Positions 5,978-8,286 of a DNA stretch of 8,286 bases are shown here, in pieces. The stretch is from the NCBI GenBank assembly GCA_965372355.1, contig CBDVBZ010000144.1:1-8286 (forward strand), read 5' to 3'. Each line of letters opens with the position of its first letter. Within the stretch, counting starts at the first letter, position 1. The notes beneath the pieces are model-generated. The model was not told the DNA's origin and searched no databases. It saw only the letters and a list, made by a program, of their open reading frames with translations. The stretch is from CBDVBZ01 sp965372355. GTDB lineage: Bacteria; Krumholzibacteriota; Krumholzibacteriia; WVZY01. Made by a program: the position numbers and the translations under genes.

Positions 5978-6832
5978 ATGGAAGTCAAGAATGTCTCGGT
6001 CATCGGAGCCGGGGCCATGGGAAACGGAATTGCGCAGGTATTCGCGCAGGCCGGCTATTCGATCAAGTTGATAGACATGGAGGATTCGTTTCTCGAGCGT
6101 GCCATGGCCACAGTCGGGAAAAACCTGGATCGCATGATCAAGAAAGAAATCCTGACCGCAGAGCAGAAGGAAAGCACGCTCGGCAATATCAGCACCAGTA
6201 CGAACGTCGGTGACGCCAAGGGAAGTGACCTCGTTGTCGAAGCCATCTTCGAGGATCTCGGTGTCAAGGAGTCGTTCTGGGCGGAGGTGGGTCCGAACGT
6301 CGGCGACGCGGCGATTCTGGCCTCGAACACGTCCTCGATTTCGATCACGCATCTGGCCTCGAAGGTACCGCATCCCGAGCGCTTTATCGGCATGCACTTC
6401 ATGAATCCCGTACCGGTGATGAAGCTGGTCGAGATTATCCGCGGTCTGGAAACCAGCGACGACGTCACGAAGATGACGATCGATCTCTGCGAGAAACTCG
6501 GCAAGATCCCCGTCGAGGTAAACGACTATCCGGGGTTTGTTGTCAATCGCGTTTTGATACCGATGATCAACGAGGCTGCCTACTGCCTGATGGAGGGTGT
6601 GGCGACGGAAGAGGCGATCGATCAGGTCATGAAGCTCGGTGCGGGGCATCCGATGGGGCCGCTGACGCTGGCCGATCTCATTGGTCTCGATGTGTGCCTG
6701 AGCATCATGGAAGTTCTCCACCGAGATCTGGGAGATTCGAAGTACCGGCCGTGTCCGCTTCTCAAGAAGATGGTCGCCGCGGGGCGTTTGGGCAGAAAGA
6801 CCGGGCGGGGCTTCTATGATTACAGCAAGTAG
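5978..6832 (+). CDS. hbd: 3-hydroxybutyryl-CoA dehydrogenase
   Basis: This 284-residue, single-function 3-hydroxyacyl-CoA dehydrogenase is the size of clostridial Hbd and is not fused to a crotonase. It oxidises (S)-3-hydroxybutyryl-CoA to acetoacetyl-CoA with a nicotinamide cofactor. The Rossmann motif is GAGAMGNG (10-17), with Asp33 at the end of strand two favouring NAD(H). The catalytic His140 is in GMHFMNPVPVMKLVEII (138-154), and its partner is probably Glu152. Ser119/Ser120 in SNTSS and Asn190 in FVVNR fit the substrate site. The C-terminal domain ends in KTGRGFYDYSK, which is typical. AAAGGAG at 5961-5967 lies ten bases before the ATG. It is 39 bases after the thiolase gene. The enoyl-CoA hydratase that must act between the dehydrogenase encoded at 3589 and this enzyme is not in the window. 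Confidence 0.95.
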   Translation: MEVKNVSVIGAGAMGNGIAQVFAQAGYSIKLIDMEDSFLERAMATVGKNLDRMIKKEILTAEQKESTLGNISTSTNVGDAKGSDLVVEAIFEDLGVKESFWAEVGPNVGDAAILASNTSSISITHLASKVPHPERFIGMHFMNPVPVMKLVEIIRGLETSDDVTKMTIDLCEKLGKIPVEVNDYPGFVVNRVLIPMINEAAYCLMEGVATEEAIDQVMKLGAGHPMGPLTLADLIGLDVCLSIMEVLHRDLGDSKYRPCPLLKKMVAAGRLGRKTGRGFYDYSK

Positions 6833-6886
6833 GCGGGCATGGGGTTATACGACGAGAGAATGACAAATCAGCCCAGGGGGGGAGCA

Positions 6887-7654
6887 ATGAGGGTACACAG
6901 GACACTCGTATCGGCGTTTATGTTGCTGGTGGTTCTGCTGGCGTCTTCTGGCGCCTCGGCAGCGGGGTGGCTTCTGGGAGTTAAAGGCGGTTTCAACTCC
7001 GCCAAGTTCGTCGGTGACCCGATCACCGCATTCATCACGCAGCCGGGCGTGGATGTGTCCGGACGGGTGGATGACTGGCAGGAAGGGTTCAATGCCGGCG
7101 TCTTCGCGCGCATGGGTCTGTCTGAGTACGTCGGTCTCCAGGCGGAGCTAATCTTCAGCCAGAAGGGCGGCGAGGGAACGGTAACCGGCACGGCCGATGT
7201 CGAGTACGCGCCCGGTCTTATCCGAACGGGCACGATTAACGGTGTTGCGAACATCCAGATGGATTACGTTGAGATTCCGGTCTTTGCCGTGTTCTCGTTT
7301 CCCACGGATGGAAGCGACAAGGTTAACCTCACCGCCTCGGCCGGCCTGTATGTTGCACACAACACCGCGGCGTTTTTGAACATCGAAGGTGAGGGAAGTG
7401 TGGAGTTGGAGGACGGTTCGTTCCAGCGGGTCAATTTCGATCAGCGTTGGGGGATCGGCAGCAACGTAAACCGGTGGGACTTCGGTGGTCTGATCGGCGC
7501 CGGTGTGGAATGGTCGCTGGAGAAAGTGACCTTACTGTTCGACTTCCGTTGGGAATTCGGGTTTCTTTCGGTCGATGGCACGGATTCGAACTCGAGCACA
7601 CGCAACAACGTTATCATGTTGACGTTTGGTGTCGGGTTTCCCGTTGGGCAGTGA
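6887..7654 (+). CDS. Outer-membrane beta-barrel protein, PorT/OMP_b-brl_2-like
   Basis: The predicted precursor has 255 residues. I chose the ATG at 6887 over the in-frame ATG at 6839. It has a strong G-rich ribosome site (6875-6884) and begins directly with a classical signal peptide: MRVHR, a hydrophobic core to about residue 20, then ASA with cleavage likely near residue 25 before AGWLLG. The mature part alternates hydrophobic and polar residues in strands such as GWLLGVKGGFN, GLQAELIFSQ, DYVEIPVFAVF, TLLFDFRWEFG and VIMLTFGVGF. Glycine/aromatic turns suggest a small barrel of about eight to ten strands. The layout fits the PorT-like barrel domain common in Bacteroidota/FCB bacteria. It follows hbd by 54 bases and may be co-transcribed. 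Its function is unknown; small-acid or lipid uptake is speculation. Confidence 0.8.
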   Translation: MRVHRTLVSAFMLLVVLLASSGASAAGWLLGVKGGFNSAKFVGDPITAFITQPGVDVSGRVDDWQEGFNAGVFARMGLSEYVGLQAELIFSQKGGEGTVTGTADVEYAPGLIRTGTINGVANIQMDYVEIPVFAVFSFPTDGSDKVNLTASAGLYVAHNTAAFLNIEGEGSVELEDGSFQRVNFDQRWGIGSNVNRWDFGGLIGAGVEWSLEKVTLLFDFRWEFGFLSVDGTDSNSSTRNNVIMLTFGVGFPVGQ

Positions 7655-7686
7655 CCCCTGCGGGGCAAGAACGCGCTGAGGCTCAG
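7655..7686. terminator. Possible weak bidirectional terminator region
   Basis: The 28-base gap between the convergent barrel and epimerase genes holds a small hairpin CCCC-tgc-GGGG (7655-7658 with 7662-7665) and the palindrome CTGAG-G-CTCAG (7676-7686), whose right part overlaps the epimerase stop codon. Neither is followed by a T-run on either strand, so this is at best a weak or Rho-assisted stop. It is listed because convergent transcription needs to end near here. Confidence 0.2.
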
Positions 7687-8093
7687 TCCTTGGCGTCGAG
7701 CTCCACGAGTTCGTAGAGCACGCGCTCGGTCGACTTTGGGTGGATGAAGGCGACAAGCGAGTTGTCCTTGCCACGACGGGGCGTCTCGTCGATCAGCTTT
7801 ACGCCCTCGGCACGCAAAGTGTCGAGGGTTTTGCGTATGTCGTCGACGACAAACGCCAGGTGATGCAGTCCCGGCCCCCGCGTCTCGACAAACTTCCGAA
7901 TCGGTGACTTCTCGCTCTTGCCCTCGAGAAGCTCGATCGCCGTATCCCCGATACCCAACGTCGCAATCTCGACACCGTAATCCTCGATAGTCTCGCGGTG
8001 CCGTACCTCGAGCCCCAGGACCGCAGAGTACGTCTCGATCGCCCGATCGAGATCCTCGACGGCGATGGCGATATGGTCGATTTTCGTGAACAT
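7683..8093 (-). CDS. mce: Methylmalonyl-CoA epimerase-like protein (VOC superfamily)
   Basis: This cytoplasmic metal-dependent VOC-fold protein has two beta-alpha-beta-beta-beta repeats. Methylmalonyl-CoA epimerases interconvert the 2R and 2S forms through a Glu base. I prefer the ATG at 8093 (136 residues): AAGGA lies about six bases upstream. A TTG at 8099 would sit directly against that site. Numbered from the ATG, likely metal ligands are His7 (KIDHIAIAV), Glu54 (AIELLEG), His78 (GLHHLAF) and Glu128 (LYELVE). SPIRKFVETRGPGLHHLAF (63-81) and VAFIHPKS (114-121) are typical of the family. There are two oddities. The common DQ-x-V stretch near the catalytic base reads DYGV (38-41), and the GxGG loop before AFIHPKS reads GKDNS (108-112). 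It faces the operon convergently and has its own upstream region. Its substrate may be methylmalonyl-CoA for a mutase elsewhere, or a related acyl-CoA. Confidence 0.88.
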   Translation of the reverse strand: MFTKIDHIAIAVEDLDRAIETYSAVLGLEVRHRETIEDYGVEIATLGIGDTAIELLEGKSEKSPIRKFVETRGPGLHHLAFVVDDIRKTLDTLRAEGVKLIDETPRRGKDNSLVAFIHPKSTERVLYELVELDAKD

Positions 8094-8286
8094 GTTCAAT
8101 CCTTACCGTGTTAGTAGATGGCGCGAGTGAGGTCTTCCGTCGGGTCCCTTCGCGGGAACCCTCTTTCAGAGGACAGGCGAGGATCCACCGCGGCCGCGCC
8201 GGAGGCGCCGCGCTGAGCGCGATGCGTCAGCGAGCGCGACGCGGTTAGCGGAGCGAAGTGGAGCGAGGGCCCGAGGAAGAGCCTCG
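8094..8286. repeat. GC-rich cluster of small hairpins, possible dispersed repeat
   Basis: No gene is recognisable here. From 8142 to the window edge the sequence is a chain of stems: GGGT-CCC/GGGA-ACCC with one bulge (8142-8161), CCTCT-TTC-AGAGG (8160-8172), GCGCC-GGA-GGCGC (8196-8208), GCGC-TGA-GCGC (8210-8220), GCGTC/GACGC with a 9-base loop (8224-8242) and CGAGG/CCTCG with a 5-base loop (8272-8286). Base use is more extreme than in the genes, with many 'agcg/gagcga' words. On the minus strand this is the upstream region of the epimerase gene. Its AAGGA ribosome site is at about 8100-8104, and no clear -35/-10 pair is seen. It may be an intergenic repeat family member cut by the window edge. 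Confidence 0.4.

Noticed and set aside
4790..6721. A 643-codon open frame on the minus strand opposite the thiolase and hbd genes
   Set aside because: It lies wholly antisense to two genes with complete catalytic motifs, spans their intergenic gap, and its translation is rich in Arg, His and Asp without recognisable domains. That is typical of a shadow frame in GC-rich DNA.
6839..6886. Start of the barrel protein at the earlier ATG (6839)
   Set aside because: It would put 16 polar residues before the signal peptide and has no good ribosome site, whereas the ATG at 6887 has both a ribosome site and a normal signal-peptide start.

Overview
The window is a fairly GC-rich (roughly 55-60% by eye) piece of a bacterial chromosome. 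It carries one long plus-strand gene cluster for acyl-CoA metabolism and one convergent minus-strand gene. An outer-membrane beta-barrel protein with a signal peptide points to a Gram-negative-type envelope. The barrel's PorT/OMP_b-brl_2 look is common in the Bacteroidota/FCB group and its uncultured relatives. That placement is a guess: no marker gene is present.

Layout. 1-190: tandem, hairpin-forming repeats running off the left edge. 191-460: no gene; a candidate sigma-70-like promoter (288-317), a structured leader and a hairpin that could cover the first Shine-Dalgarno. 461-6832: six tightly packed genes: MeaB-type GTPase, B12-dependent acyl-CoA mutase large subunit, its B12-binding small subunit, short-chain acyl-CoA dehydrogenase, acetyl-CoA acetyltransferase (thiolase) and 3-hydroxybutyryl-CoA dehydrogenase. 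6887-7654: outer-membrane beta-barrel protein, possibly the last gene of the same unit. 7683-8093 (minus): methylmalonyl-CoA epimerase-like VOC protein. 8101-8286: no gene; a run of small GC-rich hairpins.

How the genes work together. A routine annotation would call the mutase methylmalonyl-CoA mutase. When the large subunit is aligned by conserved motifs to the Propionibacterium enzyme, the two residues that select for the methylmalonyl carboxylate, Tyr89 and Arg207, are Phe83 and Gln201 here. That pair is the isobutyryl-CoA mutase signature. The rest of the cluster then reads as one route: isobutyryl-CoA to n-butyryl-CoA (mutase plus MeaB chaperone), butyryl-CoA to crotonyl-CoA (acyl-CoA dehydrogenase), 3-hydroxybutyryl-CoA to acetoacetyl-CoA (Hbd), and acetoacetyl-CoA to two acetyl-CoA (thiolase). 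Only crotonase is missing from the window. I read the operon as isobutyrate/valine-carbon isomerisation feeding butyrate beta-oxidation, or the reverse. This is the most interesting hypothesis here. The specificity part is inferred from residues and context, not shown.

Other points of note are a double hairpin between the two mutase subunit genes, paired changes between copies of the left-edge repeat, and an epimerase with unusual residues in two otherwise conserved loops.
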